Assembly: GCA_030686995.1 (NCBI GenBank)
Contig: CM060691.1
Span: 94,134,743 to 94,198,742, forward strand
Length of the DNA stretch: 64,000 nt
Source: Artemisia argyi
Lineage: Eukaryota; Streptophyta; Magnoliopsida; Asterales; Asteraceae
Direction: 5' to 3'
In this document: positions 34,332 to 46,994 of the stretch, piece by piece
Numbering within the stretch: the stretch's first letter is position 1
How the letters are laid out: each line of letters starts with the position of its first letter
The notes under the pieces: generated by a model
What the model was told of the DNA's origin: nothing
Database searches by the model: none
What the model saw: only the letters and a program-made list of their open reading frames with translations
Program-made: the position numbers and the translations under genes

Positions 34332-37300
34332 TCATGGAATCAACGGCGATTTAAAACTCTTTTTCTTTTGAAACTTGTTTGAGAAACCCGATGTCCCTCT
34401 TGGAGTTTTAAAACTTGAAGAAGAAGTTTTCCATCCACTGTTGAAACTCGGCGTTTCATTTCGAAAATTCATTTTTGAGATGAATGGAAACCTTCCAAAA
34501 TTGGGTTTTTTCAAAGCGGAGCCATTCTTTTGTCGTAGCGGAAGCATTTTAGAGTATGAGTATTTCAAATGTTTTGAACGGCTTTGCTTTGGTTTCCACA
34601 CTTGCTTTACCGGAGTAAAACAAGAGTATGGAGTTTGAAAAACATGATTCTTATCTTTTAGAGCACTTGTTGTTGAAACCTTTTGAGGAGTAAATGTTTC
34701 AGAACAATTAGGTCTCTTTGAAAACTTCCTTCCTTTTTGCAAAGAATAGGTAGTAAACTGAGAAACCCTTTTTGAAAATGGTTTTGAAGATTTACCCGTG
34801 AAAACCTTCTCTGAAACACTTACTTGTGGTTTAGACTTGTTTGAAACTTGAGATTTTCCTTTTGACCGGTTAAGAACATCAAACTTTGCTTTTAAGGCAT
34901 TATATGAAGTTCTCAAATCATTGTATTCTTTTTGAAGAGAAAGATGATCTGATGATGCCAGTTTCTCATGTAAAGAAGCATTTTGATTTTCAAGATGTGT
35001 AAAATATTTTTCATATTTGTCTGTTTCGATTGAAAAATCATTTTTGGCATCACCAAAATCCTTGGTTTGTTGTGCAATCGTCTTTTCCAATTCAACAATT
35101 TTCTTTCGAAGCACAGAATTTTCTTTTTCAAAAAGATGATTTGGTGCGATCTGAGAGTCGGATTTGTTTGAAATTTGATTCTGAACTCTTGACCGTTTGA
35201 TTGAATCAAACAAGTTTTTGTAAGTCTGTTTCAAATGCTTGTTTTCTTTTTGTAATGATGCCACAGCATTTTCCAACTCAATATTTTTAGTATCAAGTTC
35301 ATCAAGATCAAACTTGATTTTCGCATCATCATAACTTTCTTCAAAAATCTTTTCTTTTCCTTTAAGCACCGATGTCAAAGAGTTTTTAGAAGACATTTTC
35401 TCATTCTTTTCTTGCAGTTTTAGTTGGAAAGAGATACTTTGTGCTTCGAGTTTTGCAAGATGTTTCTCAAACCCAGCAGTTCTTTTTGACAGTTCTTCTT
35501 TGACATCAGCTGCTTCTTTTGAAAACTCGGTGATTTTCTTTTTGAGATAAAGATTTTCAGATTTCAAAGAAGATGTTTGTTCAAAATTCACATTCTCATA
35601 CTCATGGCTGACAGATACTGACTTGAACGACTCTATTTGATTTGTGAAAAATTCTTTTTGAATGTCCAGAATTAAGCATTTTTCATCAAATTCATCTTCA
35701 AGAGAATGAACGTACTTTAAATCTTCTCTCATTTCAGTGACAAGGTATTTTTCAAAGTGATCAAAACATAAGTTGATATCTTTCACACGAGGTTCAATCT
35801 TATCTTTTAAAATCTTTTTTACTTCAATTTTTAGGCGTAAGTCCGATGAAAGTGAATTAGAGAAACCATCAATGTTGTATTGTTGGTTATCACCAATGAG
35901 TTTCAACGTTTGCTCAATGTGATGTTTAAGATTACAAAATTATTTCCTTGCTCTATTTTGCCATAACTTAGCATCATAAGTAGCAAGTTGGGCTTCTTTG
36001 AAATATCTTTTAACAATTGTGTCTTTCCTTTTAAAAGGTTCTTTTGGAATATCTGTCAATCGTGTACAACCATACACAAAGTTGTGGTAAGAGAATGGGG
36101 TTTTTCTTTGTTTTACTTTCAAATGTTTTTCCTCTTCATATTCTAAACCATCTTGAGACTCATACAAAAGGTCAGCTGACAATCCTTTTCCCATATCTTC
36201 AGCGTTATACAAAATAGGTGTCAACTTTTGCACTTTATTTAAAAAACATGGTTTTTCATTTTCCACAAGAGCACTATTCACAAAACCAATTCCAGATATT
36301 TGTATAAAAACTTCCTCATCTTTAGTAGGCAGCATGTTGATAGTATGAGATGTCTGTCCCATTTTACAAAGTTTTTTTTCAAGATCGTTTGCTCATTTCA
36401 TAAACTCTTTGTTTTCATTCACAAGTTTTGTGTTAACAACCTCAAAATTTGAATTGGTTTTCTGAAGCATTGAATTTTCACTTTTCAAATCGGAGTTCTC
36501 TTTTAAAAGTGCTTCAACCTTTCTATTGTTAAGAACCATTTGTTCATCCAATTTTTGAATGGAACGTTACCAATTTCAAGTTCTTCTTTTTGTTTTAAAA
36601 GTGGTTTGACAGACTCTCCATTCATTTCAAACTTACGAGCTTGAGATTTAAGTTCTGATATTTCAATTTCAAGTTCAGCTTTGGTTTTTGTTACATTTTC
36701 AAAACCTTTTTCTATTTCCTTAAATCTCTCAAGCTCTTTTGCCAATAAGACATTTGCTTGCTTAGCTTTATGATTGTCCTCTTTGCACTTTTCAAGTTCA
36801 TGTTTGAAATTCTTGATTAATGACGCAAATAAGGCACTATCATTTTGTTCCACCACATATGTGTCACTAACAGACTAAGGATGCACAGGATGTGTCTGAT
36901 TATGAGCAAACACATTATCGAACACAACAACATTATCATTATTATTTGAATGTTGTACCGTAGCCAATATCTCTGTGTCAAATGAAGGTCTGATGTGATC
37001 ATCCTCGGTATCCCAAACAGCTTCATTCCTTTGTGTACCATCAGTATCTGAATCATAGCTTGGACTGCTGCTTTCAACCTACTGTTCTGAAGATGAATCA
37101 CTTCCCATGAAAACCAAACTATCATCAGATGCTTCACCCTCATTGACCGTTTCCTCTTCATTTTGAAAATCTTTGTCTGTCTCTCTTACAATCACCTCTG
37201 TTTCCTTAAATTGCATCTCTCTTTCAATTAGCTCTCTTTCTTTTAACTGCATATCTTTTTCAATCTGCTCTCTTTCCTTTAACTGCATATCTTTTTCAAT

Positions 37301-37750
37301 CTGCTCTCTTTCCCGTTTCAGCTTCTCAATTTCATTTAACTCGACTTCCTCAGCATCAAGTATCTTTTCGAGTTCACCCATGTCGTTGATACATTTAGTT
37401 CTGAAGGTCGTATAGCTTACCCAAAATCTTTGGTAGAATGCATCGATAAACTCTGACTGGTTCATTATCCAAGGGTTAAATATACTCTGGAACTGAGTTT
37501 GGATTACTTTAAGAGCTTTCTTGCAGTTACACGTATGAAGTTCTTCTTCATTAATTAGCTTTTCAAGTAGATTCAGGTTTTGGATGAGTTTTTCTTTGAA
37601 ATGATGAAATTGGACTCTGATGAAGTATTCAAATGCCTCATCAAACCTTGGCTCATATCCTGATGTGTTAATAACCTTCTCAACCTGTGACTTGAACACT
37701 GTGAACACTTTCTTCGAATCTCTCTCTTGGATTTGCACTTTCATTTCCAT
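34332..37750 (-). pseudogene. Long coiled-coil gag-like protein of L, broken
   Basis: Read from 37750 (MEMKVQIQERDSKKVFTVFK), the protein would be about 1,100 residues. Segment 1 (to 37079) has a domain around INEEELHTCNCKKALKVIQT and NQSEFIDAFYQRFWVSY, then tandem KEREQIEKDMQL heptads and an acidic tail. A TAG at 37079-37081 interrupts it and the same frame runs on (DDHIRPSFDTEILATVQ), past another stop, into a coiled coil at 36856-36503. A frameshift leads to 36362-35940 (FLNKVQKLTPILYNAEDMGK), one more stop, and the 524-residue segment 35906-34332, nearly all coiled coil with a basic Ser/Phe/Lys-rich C-terminus (VWKPKQSRSK). The order and style match large gag proteins of Asteraceae Tnt1/SIRE-like copia elements. 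No zinc knuckle is visible. Confidence 0.7.
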
Positions 37751-38058
37751 TTACTTCTGATGTATGATAAAGTTGATATTGGATCATTCCAACGAAGTAG
37801 GAGTTGTGTTTAGTGTAAGTTGATGCAAGTTTTTATGGTGAAAAAATTGATCTAAAACCTTAAAACCTCAATAACTTCTTCCCGGAGCATTTTTAGGCTT
37901 CGAAACTTAGGGTTATTGAACCTTCTTATCTGTCTCACAGTCATTTTGACAGGTATTGCGCTGAAAACGGAGTTATGGTTCAAAAATTATGGCCGTTTGA
38001 AGTTTGGTCATCAAAAGTCAAATTCTAAGCAGCAAAAGTCAACTCTGATGATGTAATC

Positions 38059-38620
38059 TTATGCGTAAACACTGAACTTAAGCGTAAAACCTGATCTTAT
38101 GCGTAACATGGAATCTTTTGGTTAACTTTGAATCTTACGCGTAAGAAAAGTTATGCGTAAACTTTTAGGTTATGTGTAAAAATTAAGGTTATGCGTAAAC
38201 AGAATGTTTAGGCGTAAGCTTTGAGTTTTACGCGTAATCTTAGATTTTATGCGTAGGATTGTTACGCGTAAGGTTTATCAACCAAACTGATCTCTCAAAC
38301 TTGTCCAAGCTTGAAAGATATCCCGTGTCGAAGTATTCCACTAACTTATCCAAGCTAGGAAAGTACTGAGTAACCTCTGATCGTTGAAGAAACTTTTGCG
38401 TAAGAAATAGACTTTTGCGTAGGAACTTAAGCGTAGACTCCAATCTTTTGCATAGAAACAAACTTTTGCGTAGGATCTTATGCGTAAGAACTCAACTTAG
38501 GCGTAGGAATTGAATCTTATGCGTAGGAAGAGGGTTTTTTTTGCCTAAAAACTCAATCTTAAGCGTAGAAAGAGGGATTTTTGCCTTAACTTACGCGTAG
38601 GATGTGAGGTTTTGCGTAGA
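38059..38620 (-). repeat. TTAYGCGTAA array in the leader of L
   Basis: The first cluster has motif starts at 38059, 38078, 38097, 38135, 38151, 38170, 38189, 38208, 38228, 38247 and 38262, mostly 19 bp apart. A second, more diverged cluster (about 38393-38620) repeats TTTTGCGTAGG, TTAAGCGTAG and TTACGCGTAG forms. The core TTACGCGTAA is a perfect palindrome. The array fills the untranslated leader between the primer site and the gag-like ORF. A few further copies reach about 38720. Confidence 0.9.
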
Positions 38621-38967
38621 AAATGTTTTTTTTTTTTTTTTTGCTAAAACTCACTCGTAAAAGTACCAAAAAGTACAATTTTCAGCAAAAAAATGGTAGT
38701 GCTTGTCCTTTTTACGCGTAAGATGACCAAAACAACAAAAATCCAATTTTTTTCCAACCTAAACACGTTTTTCACTTGTTTCTTTTGATCAAATCTCTTT
38801 CAAAACACTTATAATCACTAAAACTTCAATAAAAACAACTTTAACACTAAAACTCGTAAAAATCAAAGCTTTTTAAAGAAAAAGTCCACGTTTACAAGAA
38901 AAAACACAACTTTTTAACAAAAAACTTGATAAAAACGATTTCCACACACTCCTAAATCATTGTTAGG

Positions 38968-38979
38968 CGATTGATACCA
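38968..38979 (-). promoter_or_regulatory. Primer binding site of L
   Basis: The minus strand reads TGGTATCAATCG, a Met-type copia site, 2 bp inside the 5' LTR. Confidence 0.8.
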
Positions 38980-38981
38980 CT

Positions 38982-39352
38982 TGTAAGACCTTAAAACTAT
39001 CAACTTTATCAATAATATAGCATGTAAATGAAGTAAAGATGGTGACTTGATTATATGTATGTGGCGTTAATATAAAGAAAGAGAGAATAAGATGAAGAGA
39101 ACTTTTATTGAAAAGAGGCACACACAATACACACACAAGCACACACCTCAAATGACTCATTTGAGGTGTTTATATAGTAAGTTACATCATGCCCTAAAAG
39201 GCTATCTATGGGCTTTGTCTAATGGGCATGGTTTACATTTTCTAAAAAAGGCTTACATGATATACTTAATAAGTACCAAGTCCATAGCCCAATATTCTTA
39301 ACTATTACAATACTTGTCGACTCAATCATGATCGTCACTTTTAATGCTACCA
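38982..39352 (-). repeat. 5' LTR of L (371 bp)
   Basis: It starts TGTAAGACCTTAAAAC on the plus strand and ends AATGCTACCA, pairing with 31437-31770. Confidence 0.9.
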
Positions 39353-39357
39353 CTAAG

Positions 39358-40175
39358 AGGGGTGGCAAATGGTGGTGAGGTTTCGGCTACAAGGAGGTGA
39401 CGAGACACCTTGGAGCCCAAGTTTTGGTGATGGAGGTGCTTGTAAGGTGGTAGGGTGGCTGCTAGTGAGTTAGTTGTGATGTAAGGGAGGTGCTTGAGGT
39501 GCTTGATCATAGTTTACGGGCGTTTGGTTTGTAGTTTTTAGGATTTAGGGTTTTCGTATAGGATTAGGGTTAGTTTAGGGTTTAGATTAGGGTTTAAGGT
39601 TAGCATTAGGGTTTATAAAGGATTTAGGGATTAAGTTTAAGGTTTAGGAATCATGCATTATGTGTTTGTACCTTGTGCTAAAGTGGTGGTAAGGTTTAAA
39701 CATGATTTAGGAGGTGAAATGACCTAATTTGGATTCTATGCTCAAATAACTTGTACATTGAGCTTTAAACAGTTGTACTAGAGCTTAGGAAGGAAAATAT
39801 ATTCAAAAGTTAGCTAAGATAACTTGTATATAAGCCTTGAACACTTTTAAACTTGTTTCAACTTGAAATTAGGGTTTTTGGAATTACCGTAAACGTATAA
39901 TGCTTGTTTTGGTATAATGTTGGAAATAGCATGTTAGATTGATAATATACTTGGTAAAATGATCTTTGAAGCATAGACTTGACATATTACGAGGTTTACA
40001 TTATGTAAAAATAGGTATATAATTGGCATTGGTTGTTGCGTGAGCACGTATAGTTTGCTATGTAAGTTACCTTACATAGTTGGAATGAAATGAAGCAAAA
40101 AATTTCCCGTGAAAATGATTCTCATATATATCATGAGCATAGATTACATAGATGAAATTCGTGAATTGTTACATT
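39358..40175 (-). mobile_element. 5' LTR of K, part 2
   Basis: It continues LTR K after the L insertion and ends at GAATTGTTACA (minus-strand start TGTAACAATTC). The stretch at 39530-39660 has several TTTAGGG-like words but follows the LTR homology. This is the outer boundary of element K. Confidence 0.75.
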
Positions 40176-40978
40176 GTAGCTTACAGTTACCATTGAAACT
40201 GTCTATTTTTTTCAGTAAACATAAATTATTCTATTTCTGTTAGTTACTGGCAAGTCGCATAATAAACCGCGAAGCTTTCTCGCATTTACTAAAAAACAAC
40301 CCCACACACGTACCGACACTACAATAGACATGGCAGAAGTTAAATAAATACATTTCTAGGAAAATAATAATATTTATTTATTATTCTGACAAAAACGTTG
40401 GTAAAAACTTTATTTTACGTATACGTGTCCTAAAATTTCAAACCGGGAATTTACGGTAACATTTAAGCTCACACCGACACACGATACACCAACAAGGAAC
40501 AAAAAGGTTTTCCCTCCCCCCTCTTGTGCGTCGTTTACCGCCAACATACCACAACAAGACAAATTTTTTTATCCAAAATGATATTTAGTGGAAGATGACA
40601 TAAGTGAAATTTGTTTTAATACCCTAAACTCCACACCAACTAAAACACACATTCATTCTATCATCTAAAACTTTCCTAGTTGTTCTCTCAACTTTCATAC
40701 ACATGAATTCATTAAATAATCAAGATCCAAACAAATCTATTAAGTTTCAAGACAATCGGGTTGTACTTTTGAGCTTTTGGGAACGATCGGAACGTGTCTT
40801 GGGTAAATTTGAAGAAATTTGGGTTGTTTTTTTGTCTTGTGGGTCTCGACTTCTTTACAAAGCATTGTAAGGATTCTTAAAACTTGTCTAATCTTGTTTG
40901 TTACATGTTCTTTTGATGTTTAAAAGTGTTACCAAGTGTTAAATGTATACGTTTGCTAAATTGAAAAAGCTAGGGTTT

Positions 40979-40981
<3 letters not shown>

Positions 40982-41063
<82 letters not shown>
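40982..41063. repeat. (TA)n(CA)n microsatellite
   Basis: About 71 bp of TA followed by five CA units. Confidence 0.97.
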
Positions 41064-41066
<3 letters not shown>

Positions 41067-42692
41067 GCTTGACTTTTTTTGAAACATATGTACAAATTAA
41101 GTCATTTCTTACTTGTGTGGTAAATTTTGTTACTTGTTGTGCCAGTTAGATGGTACAAAGGTGTTTAGTGCTAATGACGCGAGTTTAAAACGAAATATAC
41201 ACTTATAGGAGCTTATACATAAATCGGCTACATTTTGAAGGAAACAAAAATTGGGGTTTTGAAAAACATAAAAGTTTGGCTCTAGTGGTGAATGGGTGAA
41301 ATTTATGCTTATTAGCTTATTGAACTTCTTTGTACTTTGCTAGCTGACTCCGTTATTAGGCTACAAAGTTTTTTTTTATTCAGTTTGGACTTCAACTTTT
41401 TCGAAGCTAGACTTTTTTTGCTAAGGAGATATGCAACATATCTGAGGTGTTAACCGCTGATAAGTAAAAACTCAGTGAGTCCTTTAGAACCGCTGTCTTC
41501 CCTTCAGTGGTTTTTGACTCTGACTTCCCTGAGGTTTGCTCATAAGGTGTATACCTTTTGAGTCTTTTGGTTATCAGCAGTGCTGATCATTAGTCAGGGT
41601 AAACTATGCTCATGGTTTATGTTCTAACTATGTCGGAGAGAGAGTTGGGTCTCTGAAATCAGCTATCTTAACTTAGTATGATTTAATGTTTCCAATACTT
41701 GTGAGGGATAATTTGTTCAGAATTGGACTCAACATTGTTAAAAATCAGAAACTATAACCTATCTTCTATGGGTCGTATCTCATTCGTTACTCATCATCTC
41801 GACTCCATTCAAATTGTTTTGGTTAGGTCTAGGTGTCCTCTACAATAGCTATTCATACTATTTTAACTCAACTAGTGTCTAGAGTGGTCGTTTTTACCAA
41901 AATACAAACTGAACTTAGATTCATGTTAGTTTTGACTAACATTGGCATATTAATTATTAAAAATGCCAAATCAACTCTAAAAATTATGAAATTCTACATG
42001 GAACATCCTAAAACATATATACAAGCGTGTAAAAATTGGTAAGATCCAGAAAAATGTCTAGGATGGAATTTTATAGCAAAGTACATGACTGAAACATATG
42101 GTCAGAAATTCTTTACCAAACTAGTTTTAAATCCCAATTTTAACACACAAATCGTATAATGCTGATACAACAAAGACATGAAATGAGATGTAAATATAAA
42201 ATGAGTATGGAAATTGGTATATGATGCTTCCAATCAGTTGGTGATGAATAGATGAACAATGAATAATATGAAACACAATAACTAACTAGAAAACCCCGGA
42301 TTCAAGTAGCAATCCTAGCTTTTCCTTCCAAATTCTTATACCACACTTGAACTAATTTAGAAAACCCTTAAACAACTTGTTGTATGACTTAGGACCAGCT
42401 GCGTTTGTGAGTAAATGAAAGTATTTGTGTGTGGCAAGAGTGAACATACAAGTTCTATTTATAGGGAAGTAGTGAACATAGAGTGTATCACCAAGGGACA
42501 TGATGGGATGTGCATGAGAAAGCATTGGGTGAGTTTGTGTGTGAGGTGATGGAGGCGTGGAGTAGGGGAGCAAGCAAGGGAAGAAGGTGGTGATTTGATG
42601 GATAGGTAGATTTGCAAGATATCTCATGACATAGTTTATAGTTTTTATAATAAGTTGTATAATATAGTTAGTGGAATGTGTAAGTATTAATT

Positions 42693-42711
42693 GGGGGGGG
42701 GGGGGGGGGGG
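42693..42711. repeat. Poly-G run (19 G)
   Basis: A homopolymer of 19 G in unclassified DNA; its length is likely to be unreliable in sequencing. Confidence 0.95.
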
Positions 42712-42875
42712 TTTGAAGCTTTTTGGGGGAGGGAACTAATTTATTTTGAAATTGTATTGGTGTAGTATAATTATCTCAAAGGTTGTGAGGGTTTCGGGTA
42801 TGTTATGCATGCATGGAATGAAATAAAATGCGATACTTGCATGATTTTAATCAAACTAATAAAATCTAATGTAAA

Positions 42876-42979
<104 letters not shown>

Positions 42980-43011
42980 TGTTTATGCACATTGTTGGTG
43001 TAGACTAAACA

Positions 43012-43067
43012 TTAAGGGGACCGCCCCTGATAACAAGCCGGTCCCCTTAATCTTTAAGGGGGCCGCC
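43012..43067 (-). repeat. Internal G array of GGTCCCCTTAA-type motifs
   Basis: TTAAGGGGACCGCCC (43012), CCGGTCCCCTTAA (43038) and TTTAAGGGGGCCGCCC (43052) match the motifs of LTR G at 46564-46635. This suggests that the DNA left of the gag still belongs to element G or a relative. Confidence 0.8.
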
Positions 43068-43613
43068 CTTGAAATTTTTGAATTTTCGCGGAATTAGTTT
43101 CTGGAACAAATATATTTATACGTATATAATTAGATTTATAATATATCAAAAATACGTAAACGTTTATTGGCACGATGATAAAATACTTAACAATTTTTAA
43201 TTACCGTTTCGATAATTAAAATGTACCTTTGACAATTTTGGATAAAATGATCAAAGTGTTAAGTTGATGAGGGGTTTGAGGTGTGTTCGGGAATATGTGA
43301 ATAAGTGTATATATGTATATATGTATATAAGTATAAATGTGAGTGAAAGATGGGTTGCTGGGTGAGGTTTGAAAGATAATAGCGGAGATAGAATATAGTC
43401 GGCGAAAGGAGTTTGTTTCATCCATAGTGTTCACGTGCGAAGGCGTTCTTGCATGATAAAAGTCCACTTGACTAATATCCCTTCATCATCCTGAGTCTTC
43501 TAAAAGAGGACTCAATAGAATAACGTGAGGGGGAAGGAAAGGGTTCGATAATGAACAATTTCCTGGAGTTCTAGAAAGTCAACTAATGACGTATCTAGGT
43601 TATGTGCAAGTAA

Positions 43614-43668
<55 letters not shown>

Positions 43669-43873
43669 CGAACAAATAAAGGGAAATAGCAAGCTATATC
43701 TATGCAAACAACGTAATCAAATAAAGCATATTTATCTAAGCATGGCAATGAGTTGTGAAAGAATGGCGTACCCGGTGGTCTTCAAAAAATCTTCAAAATC
43801 ATCAAGATGACGTATAGACTTTGAAAAAGTCTATGTTGAGAGAAACTTCAAGATTGCCTCAAGGAATGTTCAT
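43068..43873 (-). other. Non-coding part of element G, 3' of gag
   Basis: No pol gene and no LTR seen. It includes a TA microsatellite at 43615-43665 and TATATG-type repeats near 43310-43340. Where G ends on this side is unclear. Confidence 0.4.
43615..43665. repeat. (TA)n microsatellite
   Basis: About 50 bp of pure TA. Confidence 0.97.
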
Positions 43874-45730
43874 CTAGCTATTGGATCCCCATTGTCTCTT
43901 TGGTCCAAAGTTGTTTGGTCCAAACATGTTTAACATTTGACTAGGATGCATGAAAGGTGGTATTATACCTCAAGGATTGTAGCTTTGTTGGTAGTTCCAC
44001 ATTTGATTACTATTGTTATTATAGTTTTTCCTATTTTGGTTTCTTCTTGGTTGAGGTGTTTTAGACCTAGGATTAGGATTATTTGATTTTCTAGGTGGTG
44101 GTGTTTTAGATCTTGTCTTAGGTTTAGAAGATCCTACCTCGTTTTTTAAAGACGGTTTATAAAAAGCTTTTACTTCTTCATTGTTGGCAAGAGGTATTTT
44201 TCTATCATTAATAAGTATATACTTAGGATTAGATTTTGGAGGTTTTTGTTCATTAGGTTTATTTTCGAATTTGACATTTTTAATATCACTTGTTGAAGCT
44301 TCATTTGAATTAAATCCTAAACCGGTTTTATCTCCGGATGTTCTTTGAATACTTATTATTTTACTAAGTGAGTGACTACTATTTTCAAATTTATCAAGTT
44401 TGCGAATTTCTTCCCTAAGTATTTCGTTTTCACCTTTAAGCTCTTGACATGATTTACATTCTTCAAAAATTTCTTTACCTTTTTCAAGTTGATGTATTTT
44501 AATTTTTAGTTCTAGTACTTCATTTTCCAATTGATTGTTTATTTATTTTAGTGATTTGTTTTTTGCCATTACTAGTTGTCCTAATTTGCATAGCCTATTA
44601 TATTCATTATCTAGATCTTTTTCATCTAATGATAAGCTTTCATCACTAAAATATTCGGTTTCGGAACGTACCTCATTTGATGTATTCGCCATAAGACACT
44701 TCTCTTCTTTTGTCGTTTCTTTCTCATCTTCATCACTATCACTCCAAGCGCCTCCAACAAAAGCTCTTTGATTTTGATCTCTTGTCATCATTGGACATTT
44801 TCCAATGAGGTGATTTGGATCACCACACTTGAAACATTTCCTTTCAATCTTGTTGTTCTTATCATCCTTACTCTTTTGAAATGTTTTCTTTTCATCATGC
44901 GGTTGTCTTACGAATCTTCCTCGCCTTTTGAAGAATTTTTTGAAATCTCTTACGGCCATGGCGTATTCTTCGTCATCACTTTCGGAAGATGAGCTATCTT
45001 CGATACTAGATTCCTTTCTAGCTTTCAAGGCAATTGACTTGCTTTGCTCTCGTTTTTCTTTGACCATTTCGGAATCCTTCTTAATAACAACTTCGTAAAC
45101 TTTTAGATTTCCAATTAATTTATCAAGTTGCAATGTTGACAAATTCTTTGATTCTTCAATAGCCATCACTTTAGCTCGCCATTTTGGATGAAGAGCCCTA
45201 AGAAACTTCCTAACAAAATTCTTACTAGAAAAATTCTCATCAAGTGCTTTTAAACTTGTGATGATAGTGTTAAATCTAGCAAAAGCATTATCAATTGATT
45301 CCTCTTCCGGAATCGTGAATTGCTCATATTGTTGAACAAGTAGATCTATCTTATTATCTTTGACTTGACTATTACCTTGGTGAGTTATTAGTAAAGAGTT
45401 CCAAATTTCTTTTGCGGTTTCACACATAAAGATCTTTTCGTACTCTTTACGTGGTAGCACATTATAAATAACCATTTTTGCTTCATTATTTTTAGAAAGT
45501 TTTCTTTTTAAATCATCATTTTGTTTTTCAAAAGGTACGATTTCATCTTTCTTTGTTTCGGGGTTATTTTGAATAGGTAAAAAATCACCATTAGTAATAA
45601 CATGCCAAAGATCTAGATCTTTTGACTTCACATAAGTTTCGAATCGATTTTTCCAATATAAAAATCCATCACTTTCAAATAGTGGTGGTCTTTGCATAGA
45701 TTGCCCTTCTAAATATTTTTCAGATTCCAT
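43874..45730 (-). pseudogene. Copia gag of element G, two premature stops
   Basis: One reading frame of about 618 codons runs from 45730 ([20 protein letters not shown]) to TAG at 43876-43874, interrupted by in-frame TAA at 44543-44545 and TGA at 43970-43972. Domains in order: the N-terminal motif with [14 protein letters not shown]; the gag-polypeptide region (about residues 80-230, with [15 protein letters not shown] and FRKFL-like [17 protein letters not shown]); a Ser/Glu acidic patch; and one CCHC zinc knuckle, [14 protein letters not shown] (about residue 300). A coiled coil follows (ENEVLELKIKIHQLEKGKEI), then a basic Pro/Arg/Asn-rich tail with KTRSKTPPPRKS. It is a SIRE-like copia gag that would package element RNA. 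No protease or pol follows. Confidence 0.88.
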
Positions 45731-45784
45731 AGATCGTTACAAGTTTTAAAATACAATATATTTTAAAGATCTTGCTAGACGTGG

Positions 45785-45797
45785 CTCCTGATACCAA
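45785..45797 (-). promoter_or_regulatory. Primer binding site of G (altered)
   Basis: The minus strand reads TGGTATCAGGAGC-like sequence just inside the LTR: the Met-type site with one inserted base. Confidence 0.75.
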
Positions 45798-46526
45798 TTG
45801 TGGAAAACTAGAAGGGGGGTTGAATAGTTTTACGTCCTTTTAAATTTATTACCAAAATATTTTGTAGCTTATTAAAAAAACTTTCGATTCGATCTCAAGT
45901 GAATTCAAACAACAACCAATATAAGCAATTCTAATCTAATAATGAAAGTATTGAAATTGAATGAAGAAAAGATAGAGTTAGAAAGATCAAACCACAACAC
46001 GCGAATTTATAGTGGTTCGGCTACAAGGACACCTTCCTTGCCCTACTCCACTCCCCGAGTACCACACTCGAGAGTTTTCTTCACTATGTCAACAAACTCC
46101 TTATGGTGGAGAAACCTTACACACCTTGGCTTACACGAGTTAACGACACTAAGCTAAATGTCGAGTTCTAATCGTAGCTAGAACCAATCTCACAACTTCT
46201 TCACAACTTCACACCTTCACAACTTCTTCAATACTTCACACCTTCTTCTAAGCACAACTAGGTCACAACTACTAAACTACTTTACAACACACCTAGTTTC
46301 TACAATCAACAAATTCACACAACACTTTTACAAATATCTAACACTACTACAATTAGATGGATGTAGAGGAGTGTTCTTCTTCTTGTACTTGAATGGATGA
46401 AGCTTTGGATCACTTGGAAACAAAGACTTATGAATTATATGATCAAAGGATTTTAGATCTAGAAATGGAGGTTAGATCAGAAAGTTTATAGTGCAAAAAG
46501 GTGAGAAAAATATGTGAAATGATCCA

Positions 46527-46535
46527 ATATTTATA
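46527..46535 (-). promoter_or_regulatory. TATA box of LTR G
   Basis: The minus strand reads CTATAAATATT here, directly downstream of the array. Confidence 0.6.
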
Positions 46536-46563
46536 GGGCCAGAAAATACTGTTCTGGAGCATG

Positions 46564-46635
46564 CCGGTCCCCTTAATTAGGGGGTGGTCCCCTTAATGAT
46601 TAAGGGGGCCGCCTAGTAAAATTAAGGGGGCCGCC
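46564..46635 (-). repeat. GGTCCCCTTAA/GGGGGCCGCC array in LTR G
   Basis: Two copies of GGTCCCCTTAA (motif starts 46564 and 46584) and two inverted copies TTAAGGGGGCCGCC (46600 and 46622). As in H there are two direct then two inverted copies, upstream of the TATA box. Confidence 0.85.
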
Positions 46636-46994
46636 CTCCTGAACGTTGGAAAAGTTTTTCTGGATAAAATTTGCCCTTTTTGGTTGGAAATTTGAAATCA
46701 TATCTTTGTAGTTTAATATAACAATACCAAAAATGATTTACAAATATATATAAAATGTTAATATCATTTTATAAAAAGTTATGTCTTAAGATAAGGTTTC
46801 CTTTGATCATGTAATGCATAAGATGCTTAGTTTATGCATACCTTAAGTGATATCAGATGTAGAGGTAAATATTTGTTACCAAATACTTGTTTACGTCTTA
46901 ATCTTGACTTAATTTGATTTGAGTTTTGTGATTATCAAAACATAGGTTTATTGAGAGATATTAATAACATTTTTGAACATTATTTATATCAACA

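Larger units (their letters stand above)
31437..39352 (-). mobile_element. Copia-like element L, non-autonomous, complete
   Basis: A 7916-bp minus-strand element flanked by the 5-bp duplication CTAAG (31432-31436 and 39353-39357). It has short LTRs (31437-31770 and 38982-39352), a Met-type primer site and a polypurine tract. The internal region codes only a long coiled-coil gag-like protein, now broken. The 2.5 kb next to the 3' LTR and the 1.2-kb leader are non-coding. No protease, integrase, reverse transcriptase or RNase H motif was found in any frame. Confidence 0.9.
45799..46994 (-). mobile_element. 5' LTR of G (1196 bp)
   Basis: The plus-strand start TGTGGAAAACTAGAAGGGGG and end TTATATCAACA give minus-strand TGTTGATATAA to TTTTCCACA. 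It contains the motif array, a TATA box at 46527-46535 (complement) and a leader homologous in part to LTR H (both share TACTCCACTCCCCGAGTACC). It lies inside an older LTR (F), part of which continues at 46995. Confidence 0.88.

Noticed and set aside
39530..39660. TTTAGGG-like words suggesting an interstitial telomere repeat
   Set aside because: The words are irregularly spaced and follow the homology with the other K LTR (about 11800-12080), so they are degenerate LTR sequence.
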